Counted from the first letter of the stretch, positions 1-8,979 are shown. The stretch is 64,000 bases of DNA from Wenyingzhuangia aestuarii (GCF_011927765.1 NZ_JAATJG010000001.1:282792-346791), one strand, 5' to 3'. The notes: generated by a model from the sequence alone, not told the origin. Numbers and translations are program-made.

Positions 1-34
1 GGATTTTTTTGCGTTCATAGGATGTTTTAAAAAA

Positions 35-62
35 AAAGTTTGCAATGGGTATTGCAAACTTT
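35..62 (-). terminator. Intrinsic terminator after the DksA-like gene
   Basis: A perfect 12-bp stem (35-46 with 51-62, core AGTTTGCAAT) closes a GGGT loop. It is followed on the minus strand by a run of T (A-run at 29-37 on the plus strand). It would end the leftward ileS to DksA-like transcript. Nothing recognisable lies in bases 1-34. Confidence 0.8.
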
Positions 63-97
63 TATTATATGGCAATTAAAAGGATAGCGTCCTTTTG

Positions 98-484
98 TTA
101 TTTTCTTTCTGCGTTTTTTGCGTCAATACTTAAAGTTGCATGAGGAACCAATCTTAAACGTTGTTTTTGGATTAATTTTCCTGTTGCACGGCAAATTCCG
201 TAAGTTTTGTTTTCTATACGTAACAAAGCATTTTTTAAATCACGGATGAATTTCTCTTGACGAATTGCCAACTGTACATTCGCTTCTTTAGACATGGTTT
301 CAGAACCTTCTTCAAAAGCTTTAAACTGAGGAGAAGTATCGTCTGTATTGTTAGAACTTCCGTTCTTATATGAGCTTTGTAGAATTTCTAAATCTACTTT
401 AGCCTTCTCAATTTTCTTTAAAATAATTTCTTTAAATTCTGCTAGATCAGCATCGCTGTATACTACTTTTTCATCTGTTGCCAT
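98..484 (-). CDS. TraR/DksA-family protein with degenerate zinc finger
   Basis: 128 aa. An N-terminal coiled-coil-like half is rich in Glu and Lys and carries a DDTSPQFKAFEEGSET segment. The C-terminal half has the DksA-type core YGICRATGKLI followed by RLRLVPHATLS. DksA and TraR proteins bind the RNA polymerase secondary channel and tune the stringent response. A standard finger has four cysteines; here only the Cys of GICRATG remains and the others are Arg, Ser or Ala, so zinc binding is not expected. As I recall it, this cysteine-poor form is common in flavobacteria. The gene lies 5 bp downstream of ileS and is probably cotranscribed with it. The family is clear, the exact role is not. Confidence 0.85.
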   Translation of the reverse strand: MATDEKVVYSDADLAEFKEIILKKIEKAKVDLEILQSSYKNGSSNNTDDTSPQFKAFEEGSETMSKEANVQLAIRQEKFIRDLKNALLRIENKTYGICRATGKLIQKQRLRLVPHATLSIDAKNAERK

Positions 485-489
485 AACAC

Positions 490-3400
490 TTAGATTTTAT
501 GTATAAATATTTTACTTTTAATATCGTCAAATTCAATTTCTAAACCATCATTAAGTTCAGCTACAAATTCTAACTCGTTTGTTAATGTTTCACTTTTAAT
601 GTATTCTTGATTGGTGTTTACTGCATTGTTTAAAACTTCGTTATCAAGAATAGATAATTTAATTTTATCAGTAACTTCTAAACCAGAATCTTTACGTAAG
701 TTTTGTACTCTGTTTACCAATTCTCTTGCTACTCCTTCGTTTCTTAATTCATCAGAAATAGTAACATCTAAAGCAACGGTTAAACCTCCTTGGTTTACAA
801 CCAACCAACCCTCAATATCTTGTGAGCTAATCTCTACTTCATCTAGTGTTAAATCTACTAAATTTTCTTCAATTTTAACAGAAATTTTACCTTCACGCTC
901 TAATTTAGCGATGTCTTCTTGCGTAAATTTTTGAATTTCAGCACCTACGAATCTCATGTTTTTTCCAAAACGAGGTCCTAAAACTTTAAAATTAGGTTTG
1001 ATATTCTTAATCAATACCCCAGAAGCATCGTCTAACAATTCAATTTCTTTAATATTTACCTCAGATAAGATTAAACTTTTAACAGCTTCAATATCTTCTC
1101 TTTGTTGATCGTCTAATACAGGAATCATAATTTTTTGTAACGGTTGACGTACTTTAATCATTTCCTTTTTACGTAAAGACAATACCATAGATGATATTTG
1201 TTGTGCTTTTTGCATTTTACGCTCTAAGTCACTGTCAATAGCTGTTTTATCTGCCTTTGGAAACTCGGCCAAATGTACAGATTCAAAGTTTTCAGTTTGT
1301 GTAGCTGTTGTTAAATCTTTGTAAAGGTTGTCCATAAAAAACGGTGCAACAGGAGCTCCTAATTTAGCTACAGTTAACATACAAGTGTATAGGGTTTGGT
1401 AAGCTGATATTTTATCAGTTCCATAATCTCCTTTCCAAAAACGTCTTCTACTTAAACGTACAAACCAGTTTGATAAATTTTCGGTAACAAAATTCTGAAT
1501 TTCACGAGTTGCTTTGGTTGCTTCGTATTCATTGTAAAATTTGTCAACTTTCTCTATCAATGTATTTAATTCAGATAAAATCCAACGATCAATTTCTGGT
1601 CTATCTTCAAATTTAATATCTGCTTCTGCATATTTAAATCCATCAATATTGGCATATAAAGTAAAGAAAGAGTACGTGTTGTATAAAGTTCCAAAGAACT
1701 TACGTCTTACTTCATCAATTCCATCTAAATCAAACTTAAGGTTGTCCCAAGGGTTTGCGTTAGAAATCATGTACCAACGCGTAGCATCGGGTCCATATTG
1801 ATCCATAGTTGTAAATGGGTCTATTCCGTTTCCTAAACGTTTAGACATTTTTTTACCGTGTTTGTCTAAAACCAATCCGTTAGAGACTACATTTTTATAA
1901 GCAACATTGTCAAAAACCATGGTACTAATCGCGTGTAAAGTATAGAACCATCCACGAGTTTGATCTACTCCTTCTGCAATAAAATCAGCAGGATAGAATT
2001 CTCTATTGTCAATTAATTCCTTGTTTTCAAAAGGATAATGTTGTTGAGCATAGGGCATAGCACCAGAATCAAACCAAACATCAATAAGGTCTGCTTCACG
2101 TTTCATAGGTTGTCCTTTAGGAGAAACTAACGTAATAGCATCTACTACATTTTTATGTAAATCGATGTTGTCATAGTTTTCTTCAGACATGTTTCCAACT
2201 TCAAAAGCATCAAAACTAGCAGGGTTTTCAATTCCAGCAGCTCTTGCTTTTTCAATTTCAACTTTTAATTCTGCTACAGAACTAATTAAAATTTCTTCTG
2301 TACCATCTTCGGTTCTCCAAATAGGTAATGGAATTCCCCAGTAACGAGAACGAGATAAATTCCAATCGTTCGCATTTTTTAACCAGTTTCCAAAACGACC
2401 TGTTCCGGTAGATTCGGGTTTCCAGTTAATGGTTTCGTTTAGTTCGTGCATACGGTCTTTAACCTCCGTAACTTTTATAAACCAAGAGTCTAATGGGTAA
2501 TACAAAATAGGTTTATCGGTTCTCCAACAATGTGGATAACTGTGCTTGTATTTTTCTACATTAAACGCTTTGTTTTCTTCTTTTAACTGAATGGCAATTT
2601 CTACATCAATAGATCTTTCTGGAGCTTCACCATCGTTATAATATTCGTTCTTTACATATTTTCCTGCATGAGGACCTACGTGTTTGGTGAATTTTCCTTG
2701 TAAATCTACCAAAGGAACTGGATTTTCATTGTCATCTAATACCAACATTGGTGGTACTTCTGGTGTTGCATTTTTGGCTACAAAAGCATCATCTGCACCA
2801 AAAGTAGGAGCGGTGTGTACAATACCTGTCCCATCTTCTGTAGTTACAAAATCACCAGTAATAACTCTAAATGCATTTTCTGCATTTTCAAAAGGCAATG
2901 CCCATGGTAATAATTGCTCGTATTTAATTCCTTCTAAATCTTTACCTATGAAAGTTTCTCCAACTAAGAAAGGAATTTTTTTATCACCTTGTTGGTAAGC
3001 TTGGATTTCCTCTTGAGTAGTTACAGCAGTAAACTTTTTACCAAATTGTTTTCCAACTAAGTTTTTAGCTAAAATTACATGGATAGGTTCAAACGTATAT
3101 TGATTGTAAGAGGATACCAATACGTATTCAATTTTTGGACCTACAGTTAATGCGGTGTTACTTGGTAAGGTCCAAGGAGTGGTTGTCCATGCTAATAAAT
3201 GTACTTCAGCTAAGTTTTGTAAACTTGTAGGCAATGTTTCTTTAACAGCTTTAAACTGAGCAACAATAGTAGTGTCGGTCACATCTTGATACGCTCCAGG
3301 TTGATTAATTTCGTGAGAACTTAACCCTGTTCCAGCTTTAGGTGAATAAGGCTGAATGGTATATCCTTTGTAGATTAAATCTTTTTTGTAAATCTGACCC

Positions 3401-3894
3401 AACAACCACCAAACAGTTTCCATGTATTTGGGTTTGTAGGTTACATACGGATCTTCCATATCTACCCAGTAACCAATACGTTCCGTTAAGTTGTTCCAGA
3501 TATCTGTATATTTCATTACTGCTTTTTTACAAGCAATATTGTATTCTTCAATGGTAATTTTTGTACCAATATCTTCTTTGGTAATACCCAATTCTTTTTC
3601 AACACCTAATTCTACGGGTAAACCGTGTGTATCCCATCCTGCTTTACGCTGCACTTTAAATCCTTTCATGGTTTTAAAACGAGGATAAACATCTTTAATG
3701 GTTCTCCCTAAAACGTGGTGAATTCCTGGCAATCCGTTGGCCGAAGGAGGTCCTTCAAAAAACACATACGGTTCTTTACCATCTCTAGCATCAATACTTT
3801 TCTGAAAGATGTTGTTTTCTTGCCAAAACGCTAAGGTTTCTTTAGCAATGTTTGTTAAACTTAATCCTTTGTGTTCTTTAAAATTTGCACTCAT
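490..3894 (-). CDS. ileS: Isoleucine--tRNA ligase, long form
   Basis: 1134 aa class I aminoacyl-tRNA synthetase that charges tRNA-Ile. Visible: the nucleotide-binding motif near residues 51-64 (SANGLPGIHHVLGR), GWDTHGLPVE, the CP1 editing signatures TTPWTLPSNTALTV and GTGIVHTAPTFGADD, and KMSKR at 682-686. The long C-terminal region has a tRNA anticodon-binding section (WFVRLSRRRFW) and an extra tail, as in the long, eukaryote-like IleS type. The usual HIGH box reads GIHH, with His and Gly exchanged in position; from memory this is typical of Bacteroidota IleS. A minus-strand TATTTTCG promoter-like box lies at 3920-3927, about 25 bp upstream of the ATG. Confidence 0.97.
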   Translation of the reverse strand: MSANFKEHKGLSLTNIAKETLAFWQENNIFQKSIDARDGKEPYVFFEGPPSANGLPGIHHVLGRTIKDVYPRFKTMKGFKVQRKAGWDTHGLPVELGVEKELGITKEDIGTKITIEEYNIACKKAVMKYTDIWNNLTERIGYWVDMEDPYVTYKPKYMETVWWLLGQIYKKDLIYKGYTIQPYSPKAGTGLSSHEINQPGAYQDVTDTTIVAQFKAVKETLPTSLQNLAEVHLLAWTTTPWTLPSNTALTVGPKIEYVLVSSYNQYTFEPIHVILAKNLVGKQFGKKFTAVTTQEEIQAYQQGDKKIPFLVGETFIGKDLEGIKYEQLLPWALPFENAENAFRVITGDFVTTEDGTGIVHTAPTFGADDAFVAKNATPEVPPMLVLDDNENPVPLVDLQGKFTKHVGPHAGKYVKNEYYNDGEAPERSIDVEIAIQLKEENKAFNVEKYKHSYPHCWRTDKPILYYPLDSWFIKVTEVKDRMHELNETINWKPESTGTGRFGNWLKNANDWNLSRSRYWGIPLPIWRTEDGTEEILISSVAELKVEIEKARAAGIENPASFDAFEVGNMSEENYDNIDLHKNVVDAITLVSPKGQPMKREADLIDVWFDSGAMPYAQQHYPFENKELIDNREFYPADFIAEGVDQTRGWFYTLHAISTMVFDNVAYKNVVSNGLVLDKHGKKMSKRLGNGIDPFTTMDQYGPDATRWYMISNANPWDNLKFDLDGIDEVRRKFFGTLYNTYSFFTLYANIDGFKYAEADIKFEDRPEIDRWILSELNTLIEKVDKFYNEYEATKATREIQNFVTENLSNWFVRLSRRRFWKGDYGTDKISAYQTLYTCMLTVAKLGAPVAPFFMDNLYKDLTTATQTENFESVHLAEFPKADKTAIDSDLERKMQKAQQISSMVLSLRKKEMIKVRQPLQKIMIPVLDDQQREDIEAVKSLILSEVNIKEIELLDDASGVLIKNIKPNFKVLGPRFGKNMRFVGAEIQKFTQEDIAKLEREGKISVKIEENLVDLTLDEVEISSQDIEGWLVVNQGGLTVALDVTISDELRNEGVARELVNRVQNLRKDSGLEVTDKIKLSILDNEVLNNAVNTNQEYIKSETLTNELEFVAELNDGLEIEFDDIKSKIFIHKI

Positions 3895-4123
3895 TTTATT
3901 GGGTATTCATTTAGGTTTGCGAAAATACGCTTTTAATTGATGAATCACAATAGGTATTTTTGCTTGTATTTGAGGTTTTTAGAGGATAATAATAAGTGCG
4001 TATTGAACTTAATTTTAGGATGTAGGTGATGATCTTGAATTTTTAACAAAGGTTTGAAAAAATATTACTGAAAAGAACTTATTTTGGTACAAGGTTAGAT
4101 GAGTAAATAATCTAAAATTTAGA

Positions 4124-4979
4124 ATGATGAATGTAAAATATGGAGCTTCTTTATTATCGTGGATAAAACCTTTATGGACAAATGAAGCGGGACTTTATGC
4201 AATTGAAAAAACGGCAGAAGCAGGTTTTGATTTGATAGAGATTTTGTTACCACATACCATGAATGTTGATGCTGTAGCTGTAAAAAAACATTTAAAAAAA
4301 CACAATCTACAGCTTGTTTGTTCTTTAAATCTAAATAAAGAAATGCATTTGCCATTACATCCCAAAAAAAGGATTGTCTAGAATAAAAGAGGCTTTAGAT
4401 AAAACGGCTGAGTTAGATACTGATTTTTTAGCAGGAGTTTTGCATTCGGGAATTGGATGTTTTAGTGGAAACCCGATCACAAACCAAGAAAAAGAAATTG
4501 TAGTGAATGTATTGGGAGAAGCGGCAAGTTATGCTCAAAAACTTGGAATAACGATGGCAATAGAGCCTATTAATAGGTATGAGAGTTATGTGTGTAATAC
4601 TGCTGAGAATGCTTTAGAGCTAATTGATAAAACAGGAGCTAGCAATCTTAAATTACATTTAGATACTTTTCATATGAATATAGAGGAGGCTAATTTTAAA
4701 ACTCCTATTCTAAAGGCGGGAACTCAATTAAAACATATTCATATTACTGAAAGTCATAGAGGTATGTTGGGAGAAGGAACTGTAAATTGGGTTGAGTTGT
4801 TTGCTGCTTTACAGGTTATAAATTTTGAGGGGAATTTGGTTTTAGAAAATTTTTCGTCTTCTATTACAGGTATGCAACAAGCGGTGTCTCTATGGCAAAA
4901 ATCTCCTTACCAAGCAGAAGAATTAGCAGTGGAGAGTTTAGCGTTTATGCAAAAAATGGCAAGTTCATACAATTCCTAA
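4124..4979 (+). pseudogene. Sugar phosphate isomerase/epimerase, frameshifted at an A7 tract
   Basis: TIM-barrel protein of the D-tagatose/D-psicose 3-epimerase and hydroxypyruvate-isomerase type. Frame 1 (4124-4381) gives MMNVKYGASLLSW and the first 85 residues, then stops just after the run of seven A at 4364-4370. The rest (to 4979) continues in another frame from ..KKGLSRIKEALDK. Removing one A restores one ORF of about 284 aa. All four expected metal or catalytic residues survive downstream: Glu in AIEPINRYE, Asp in HLDTFHM, His in HIHITES and Glu in VLENFSS. That suggests a recent lesion, a sequencing error, or expression by slippage on the A-tract. The gene stands alone, so the substrate cannot be read from context. 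Confidence 0.85.
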
Positions 4980-5003
4980 AAGTTAGAGATATCGCAAAAA
5001 AAA

Positions 5004-5038
5004 GGAGAAAATCGTAATTAAGATTTTCTCCTTTTTTT
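5004..5038. terminator. Bidirectional terminator between convergent genes
   Basis: The stem GGAGAAAATC (5004-5013) pairs with GATTTTCTCC (5022-5031). It is flanked by an A-run on the left and a T-run on the right, so it can serve both the epimerase gene on plus and the J-domain gene on minus. Confidence 0.85.
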
Positions 5039-5041
5039 ATT

Positions 5042-5782
5042 TTACAACCCTCTTTCCTTTTTAATAATATCGTAAGCTTCTTGAATTTTCTGGAATTTTT
5101 CTTGTGCTCCTTTCAAGTGCTCTTCACCTAAATGACTTAATTTATCAGGGTGATGTTGTTTTACCAATCTTCTGTATGCTTTTTTAAGCTCATCATCTGT
5201 AGCGGTTTTATTAATTTCTAAAATCTGGTAAGCAGATTCTGTATCATCATAAAACATTGCCTTTATAGAATCAAAACTAGCCTGGTTAATATCTAAATAA
5301 GTAGCGATGGATCTTATGGTGTTTATTTCTACATCTGCTACATGTCCGTCAGATTTTGCAATGGCAAATAAGAAGTGTACTAATTGAGCTCTAGACTCTG
5401 GAGCCATATGACTTCTAATTTGTACGCATACTTCTTGAGCAGACAGTGTGGTGTCGTTAATAATTCCTTTAAATAATTTAAAGGCATTGTTAGCTCTATC
5501 TTTTCCGTACATCTGTACAAAATAGTTGCGAACGTAGTCCAATTCTTTTTGAAGAATTTTTCCGTCGGCTTTAATGACTACTGCGGCCAGGAATAGCAAA
5601 CTAATTTCAAAGTCACCCGCTTGAGTTGTTTTGTTAGTGTAGTTGTTGTCGGTTTGAAATTCAGAATAATCTGTAGCGGCTCCTTTAATTACAGATCCTA
5701 TTAAATAACCCAAAGCAGCACCAATAGGTCCTCCAGCAGCCCATCCAATTCCGGCACCAATCCAACTTGCAAATTTTTTCAT
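5042..5782 (-). CDS. TerB-J domain co-chaperone (DjlA-like)
   Basis: 246 aa in three parts. First is a Gly/Ala-rich N-terminal segment (WIGAGIGWAAGGPIGAALGYLIG), probably a membrane hairpin or anchor. Next is a TerB-like helical domain (about 55-175; DGKILQKELDYVR and SDGHVADVEINTIR acidic motifs). Last is a C-terminal J domain (about 180-246) with the diagnostic HPD in VKQHHPDKL. The architecture matches DjlA, a membrane-anchored DnaJ that stimulates the ATPase of DnaK. There is no operon partner; it converges with the epimerase gene. Confidence 0.85.
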   Translation of the reverse strand: MKKFASWIGAGIGWAAGGPIGAALGYLIGSVIKGAATDYSEFQTDNNYTNKTTQAGDFEISLLFLAAVVIKADGKILQKELDYVRNYFVQMYGKDRANNAFKLFKGIINDTTLSAQEVCVQIRSHMAPESRAQLVHFLFAIAKSDGHVADVEINTIRSIATYLDINQASFDSIKAMFYDDTESAYQILEINKTATDDELKKAYRRLVKQHHPDKLSHLGEEHLKGAQEKFQKIQEAYDIIKKERGL

Positions 5783-5932
5783 ATTTGTTTTTATTTTAAA
5801 GTAAGTGTTAAAACAAGAATCTTGCCTTAATTAGAATCGGAAGTATTGTCAGAGTTTTACAAGTTGTTTTAAAGATGAATTATGAATAACTGTTTAAATG
5901 TCACCTTGTAAGGTTTTGGAATATTTATTGTC

Positions 5933-5940
5933 TAAATTTG
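5933..5940 (+). promoter_or_regulatory. Promoter -7 box for the bacilliredoxin gene
   Basis: TAAATTTG fits the Bacteroidota sigma-A consensus TAnnTTTG. It lies about 59 bp before the ATG at 5999, and TTG triplets occur upstream at 5906 and 5916. Confidence 0.55.
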
Positions 5941-5998
5941 CATAACGATTCAAAAGAATTGAATCAATTATTTATTGAATTTAAAAAAGTATATACAT

Positions 5999-6412
5999 AT
6001 GTATCCACAAGAATTAACGGCTCCAATGGAGGCTCAATTAGTACAAGCAGGAGTAGAGGCTTTAAAATCTCCAGCAGATGTTGAATCATTTATTGCAAAA
6101 GAAGGAACTGCGTTAGTAGTAGTAAATTCTGTTTGTGGTTGTGCTGCAGGAACTGCAAGACCAGGAGTAATTGCTTCTTTACAAAATGCAAAATTACCAA
6201 CAAGCTTAGGAACTGTGTTTGCAGGAGTTGATGGGCCAGCGGTTCAAAAAGCTCGTGAATTTATGATTCCTTTTCCTCCATCTTCACCAGCGGTAGCGTT
6301 GTTTAAGGACGGACAATTGGTACACATGTTAGAACGTCATCACATTGAAGGGCATTCGGCAGAAGCTATTGCAGCTAACTTGTCTGGAGCTTATGATGAG
6401 TATTGTTCTTAA
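5999..6412 (+). CDS. BrxA/BrxB (YphP/YqiW) family bacilliredoxin
   Basis: 137 aa. The family N-terminus [18 protein letters not shown] sets the start at the ATG at 5999 rather than the in-frame TTG at 5975. The active site is Cys-Gly-Cys in [15 protein letters not shown], typical of bacilliredoxins, which reduce mixed disulfides between proteins and low-molecular-weight thiols. The thioredoxin-like fold continues through [11 protein letters not shown] and [12 protein letters not shown]. Whether this organism makes bacillithiol cannot be told here. Monocistronic, with a terminator directly downstream. Confidence 0.92.
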   Translation: MYPQELTAPMEAQLVQAGVEALKSPADVESFIAKEGTALVVVNSVCGCAAGTARPGVIASLQNAKLPTSLGTVFAGVDGPAVQKAREFMIPFPPSSPAVALFKDGQLVHMLERHHIEGHSAEAIAANLSGAYDEYCS

Positions 6413-6435
6413 TATTTTAGAATAAGATAATAACG

Positions 6436-6464
6436 AAAAGCCTGATTTTATATCAGGCTTTTTT
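6436..6464 (+). terminator. Terminator after the bacilliredoxin gene
   Basis: The stem AAAAGCCTGAT (6436-6446) pairs with ATCAGGCTTTT (6452-6462) and is followed by T. Its 3' end overlaps the promoter of the next gene. Confidence 0.85.
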
Positions 6465-6471
6465 ATTTTTG
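6464..6471 (+). promoter_or_regulatory. Promoter -7 box for the Lys-rich secreted protein gene
   Basis: TATTTTTG matches TAnnTTTG. The ATG at 6485 is 14 bp past its end, so the leader would be very short. The box reuses the T-run of the preceding terminator. Confidence 0.5.
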
Positions 6472-6484
6472 AAAAAAAATAAAA

Positions 6485-6889
6485 ATGAAAAAGTGGTTTA
6501 TAGTTGTTGTCTTGTTTAATAGTTTTTTTGGTTTTTCGCAAAGTTTTAAAAACCAGAAACGGACATCTGTAAAATTAAAGAGTGAAATAGGTCAAAAAAA
6601 AGTGCTAAAAGATTCTGTGGTTTTAAAGAGTAGTGCTTTTTTTAAATTAAAAGATACTGTTGGTAAAACACTTGAATTGAAAATTCCTGGAGTGGAAGTA
6701 TCAAAGGATTTGACAGTTTATTCCAAAAAGAAGAGGAAAGAAAAAAAGAAGAAAAAGAAAAGAGAGCTTGATTCTTGGTTTGTAAATCAGTTTCATCAAA
6801 ATTTATTTCAAGAACAACAAAATTATCAAAATCAGATAATGCAACAGCAGATGCAGCGAGCTCAAAATAATATGATGAGAATTCCTTAA
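6485..6889 (+). CDS. Secreted lysine- and glutamine-rich protein, unknown function
   Basis: 134 aa that I do not recognise. Residues 1-19 (MKKWFIVVVLFNSFFGFSQ) form a clear Sec signal peptide with a flavobacterial FSQ cleavage region. The mature part has a run of basic residues near 80-93 (KKKRKEKKKKKKRE). It ends in a Gln/Asn/Met-rich tail (QNQIMQQQMQRAQNNMMRIP). Charge and low complexity suggest an extended periplasmic protein that could bind peptidoglycan, nucleic acid or anionic polymers; that is speculation. It converges with the pseudouridine synthase gene with only 3 bp between stop codons. Confidence 0.65.
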   Translation: MKKWFIVVVLFNSFFGFSQSFKNQKRTSVKLKSEIGQKKVLKDSVVLKSSAFFKLKDTVGKTLELKIPGVEVSKDLTVYSKKKRKEKKKKKKRELDSWFVNQFHQNLFQEQQNYQNQIMQQQMQRAQNNMMRIP

Positions 6890-6892
6890 GGT

Positions 6893-7582
6893 TTAAGCTT
6901 CACAAGCTTTCCAAATAGCATCATCAGGAACCGGAGCAATTATTGTTACCAGTTCTTTTTTTACCGGATGTATAAATTCTATTCTACGAGCGTGTAAGTG
7001 AATGCTTCCGTCTTTGTTACTTCGCTTAGCACCATATTTTAAATCTCCTTTAATAGTGCATCCTAAAGAAGAAAGTTGTACTCTAATTTGGTGGTGTCTC
7101 CCTGTTTCTAATTCAATTTCTAACAACTGAAAATTATCCAATTTCTTTACTATATGGTAGTGAAGTATAGCGTGTTTAGCTCCTTGTGTAGTAGCTTTGC
7201 AAATAATGGATTTGTTATTCTTAGGGTTTTTAACCAAATGATGAGATAAGGTTTGTTTTGCAAGAATATCAATTTTGTTTACAACAGCCCAATAGGTTTT
7301 GTGAATTTTTTTATCACGTAACGCTTTGTTTAATCTTTCTAAAGCTTTAGAGGTTTTTGCAAAAATTACAATTCCAGAAGTAGGTCTATCTAATCGGTGT
7401 ACCACACCTAAATAAACATTACCAGGTTTGTTTTCTTTGTCTTTTATATATTCTTTAACAACATCACTTAAAGGTTTATCGCCTGTTTTATCACCTTGTG
7501 TAATATCGCCAGAGCGTTTGTTAATCACTATAATGTGATTGTCTTCAAATAAAACCTGTAAATTTTGTTTTGTAGAATGCAT
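6893..7582 (-). CDS. RluA-family RNA pseudouridine synthase
   Basis: 229 aa. The catalytic motif is HRLDRPTSG at 62-70, with Asp65 the expected nucleophile. The family signature GRHHQIRVQLSSLGCTIKGD follows in the C-terminal half. There is no N-terminal S4 domain, so it is a short RluA-type enzyme, like RluA or TruC, that converts uridines in rRNA or tRNA; the target base cannot be predicted. It is 15 bp downstream of engB on the same strand, probably in one transcript with engB and the hydrolase gene. Confidence 0.92.
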   Translation of the reverse strand: MHSTKQNLQVLFEDNHIIVINKRSGDITQGDKTGDKPLSDVVKEYIKDKENKPGNVYLGVVHRLDRPTSGIVIFAKTSKALERLNKALRDKKIHKTYWAVVNKIDILAKQTLSHHLVKNPKNNKSIICKATTQGAKHAILHYHIVKKLDNFQLLEIELETGRHHQIRVQLSSLGCTIKGDLKYGAKRSNKDGSIHLHARRIEFIHPVKKELVTIIAPVPDDAIWKACEA

Positions 7583-7597
7583 AACTAATAGTGCTAG

Positions 7598-8212
7598 TTA
7601 TATATTTCCAGCATTAAAATCTTTATTGATAGAATCAATAAAATTTAAGATTTCCTCTTTTCCGTTTTTATTACTAGACGATGATGTGAAATAAGTAGGA
7701 AAGTAAGCCCAATTACTTTTTAACATTCCCTCTTTGTATTTGGTAATGTTTTGCGTAATTGCTTTAGGTTTTAACTTATCAGTCTTGGTGAATATAATGG
7801 CAAAAGGAATTTCGTTTTCTGCTAAAAACTCCATAAAATCAACGTCAATCTTTTGTGGAGTATGACGAGAATCAATTAGTACAAACGTACAAACCAATTC
7901 TTTACGTTGCTTAAAGTAATCTGTAATAAAACTTTGAAATTCTTTTTTAGTAGATTTAGATACACGAGCGTATCCGTATCCAGGTAAATCTACCAAGAAC
8001 CAGTTTTTATTAATCTTAAAATGATTAATTAATTGTGTTTTACCAGGAGTTCCCGAAGTTTTGGCAAGTTTGTTTCTTCCTGTAAGCATGTTAATTAAAG
8101 AAGATTTACCTACGTTAGATCTTCCAATAAATGCATATTCAGGAAGTTTTTCTGTAGGGCACTTTGCAACCTCAGAATTACTTACAATAAACTCGGCAGA
8201 TTTGATCTGCAT
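7598..8212 (-). CDS. engB: Ribosome biogenesis GTP-binding protein EngB/YsxC
   Basis: 204 aa GTPase needed for 50S subunit assembly. G1 is GRSNVGKSS at 30-38, G3 is DLPGYGYA, G4 is TKTDKLKP, and G5 is in the SSSSNKNG segment. The length matches the family. The ATG overlaps the TAA of the upstream hydrolase gene by one base, so translational coupling is likely. Confidence 0.96.
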   Translation of the reverse strand: MQIKSAEFIVSNSEVAKCPTEKLPEYAFIGRSNVGKSSLINMLTGRNKLAKTSGTPGKTQLINHFKINKNWFLVDLPGYGYARVSKSTKKEFQSFITDYFKQRKELVCTFVLIDSRHTPQKIDVDFMEFLAENEIPFAIIFTKTDKLKPKAITQNITKYKEGMLKSNWAYFPTYFTSSSSNKNGKEEILNFIDSINKDFNAGNI

Positions 8213-8979
8213 TACTTTATGTTGTTTTTGTCAAACCAAGCGTTTACTATTTCGTTAAATAAATCTGGGTGTTCCATCATAGGAGCATGTCCACATTTAT
8301 CAATCCAAAATAATTCAGAATTTGGCATTAGTCTGTTAAATTCATCAGCTACATCAGGAGGAGTAACATCATCTTGTTTTCCCCATACTAAACATGTAGG
8401 AATTTTCATATCTGGCAAGTCTTTAGCCATGTTGTGTCTAATAGCACTTTTGGCTAAAGCTAAAATTCTAATAGCGCAATTACGATCGTTTACAACTTTA
8501 AATAAATCGTCTACCATTTTTTTACTTGCCGTTTTAGGGTCGTAAAAAACAGCTTCTGTTTTTGTTTTAATATAATCGTAGTCTCCTCTTTTAGGGTATG
8601 TATCACCCATTGCTTTTTCATACAAACCAGAACTTCCAGTAAGTACTAAAGAGTTAACCAATTCTGGGAATGCTTTTGTAATGTATAAACTAACGTGTCC
8701 ACCTAAAGAATTACCTAACAAAGTAGCTTGAGGAACATTTTTATATTCCATAAAATTCTTTACAAATTTAGCTAAGTTTTTAACGTTGGTTTTAATTATA
8801 GGTAGCGTATATATTGGTAACTCAGGTACCAGTACTTTATATCCGTTTTTAGAAAAGTGCTTTACCACACCCGCAAAATCATCAAGGGTTCCCATTAAGC
8901 CATGTAAAACAATAATTGTTTTACCTTCTCCGGCTTCAATGTATTTAAACTCTCCTTCTGTTTTAACGTTATATTCCAT
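8212..8979 (-). CDS. Alpha/beta hydrolase
   Basis: 255 aa single-domain hydrolase. It has the oxyanion segment LHGLMGTLDD, the nucleophile elbow GNSLGG (Ser91), a candidate acid in WGKQDDVTPP and the catalytic His in CGHAPMMEHP. No signal peptide, so probably cytoplasmic. The family covers esterases, C-C hydrolases and others, and no substrate can be assigned. It heads the leftward unit hydrolase-engB-pseudouridine synthase. Confidence 0.88.
   Translation of the reverse strand: MEYNVKTEGEFKYIEAGEGKTIIVLHGLMGTLDDFAGVVKHFSKNGYKVLVPELPIYTLPIIKTNVKNLAKFVKNFMEYKNVPQATLLGNSLGGHVSLYITKAFPELVNSLVLTGSSGLYEKAMGDTYPKRGDYDYIKTKTEAVFYDPKTASKKMVDDLFKVVNDRNCAIRILALAKSAIRHNMAKDLPDMKIPTCLVWGKQDDVTPPDVADEFNRLMPNSELFWIDKCGHAPMMEHPDLFNEIVNAWFDKNNIK

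Noticed and set aside
611-3688. Several plus-strand ORFs of 60-110 codons opposite ileS
   Set aside because: They lie antisense within a highly conserved gene, have no recognisable domains or promoters, and are frame shadows.
4374-4979. The downstream part of the epimerase as an independent gene from TTG at 4374
   Set aside because: It lacks the N-terminal strand of the barrel, has no promoter, and joins frame 1 by a single-base change in an A7 run; a frameshifted gene explains it better.
5975-5998. Upstream TTG start for the bacilliredoxin
   Set aside because: Family proteins start at MYPxEL, which is the ATG at 5999.
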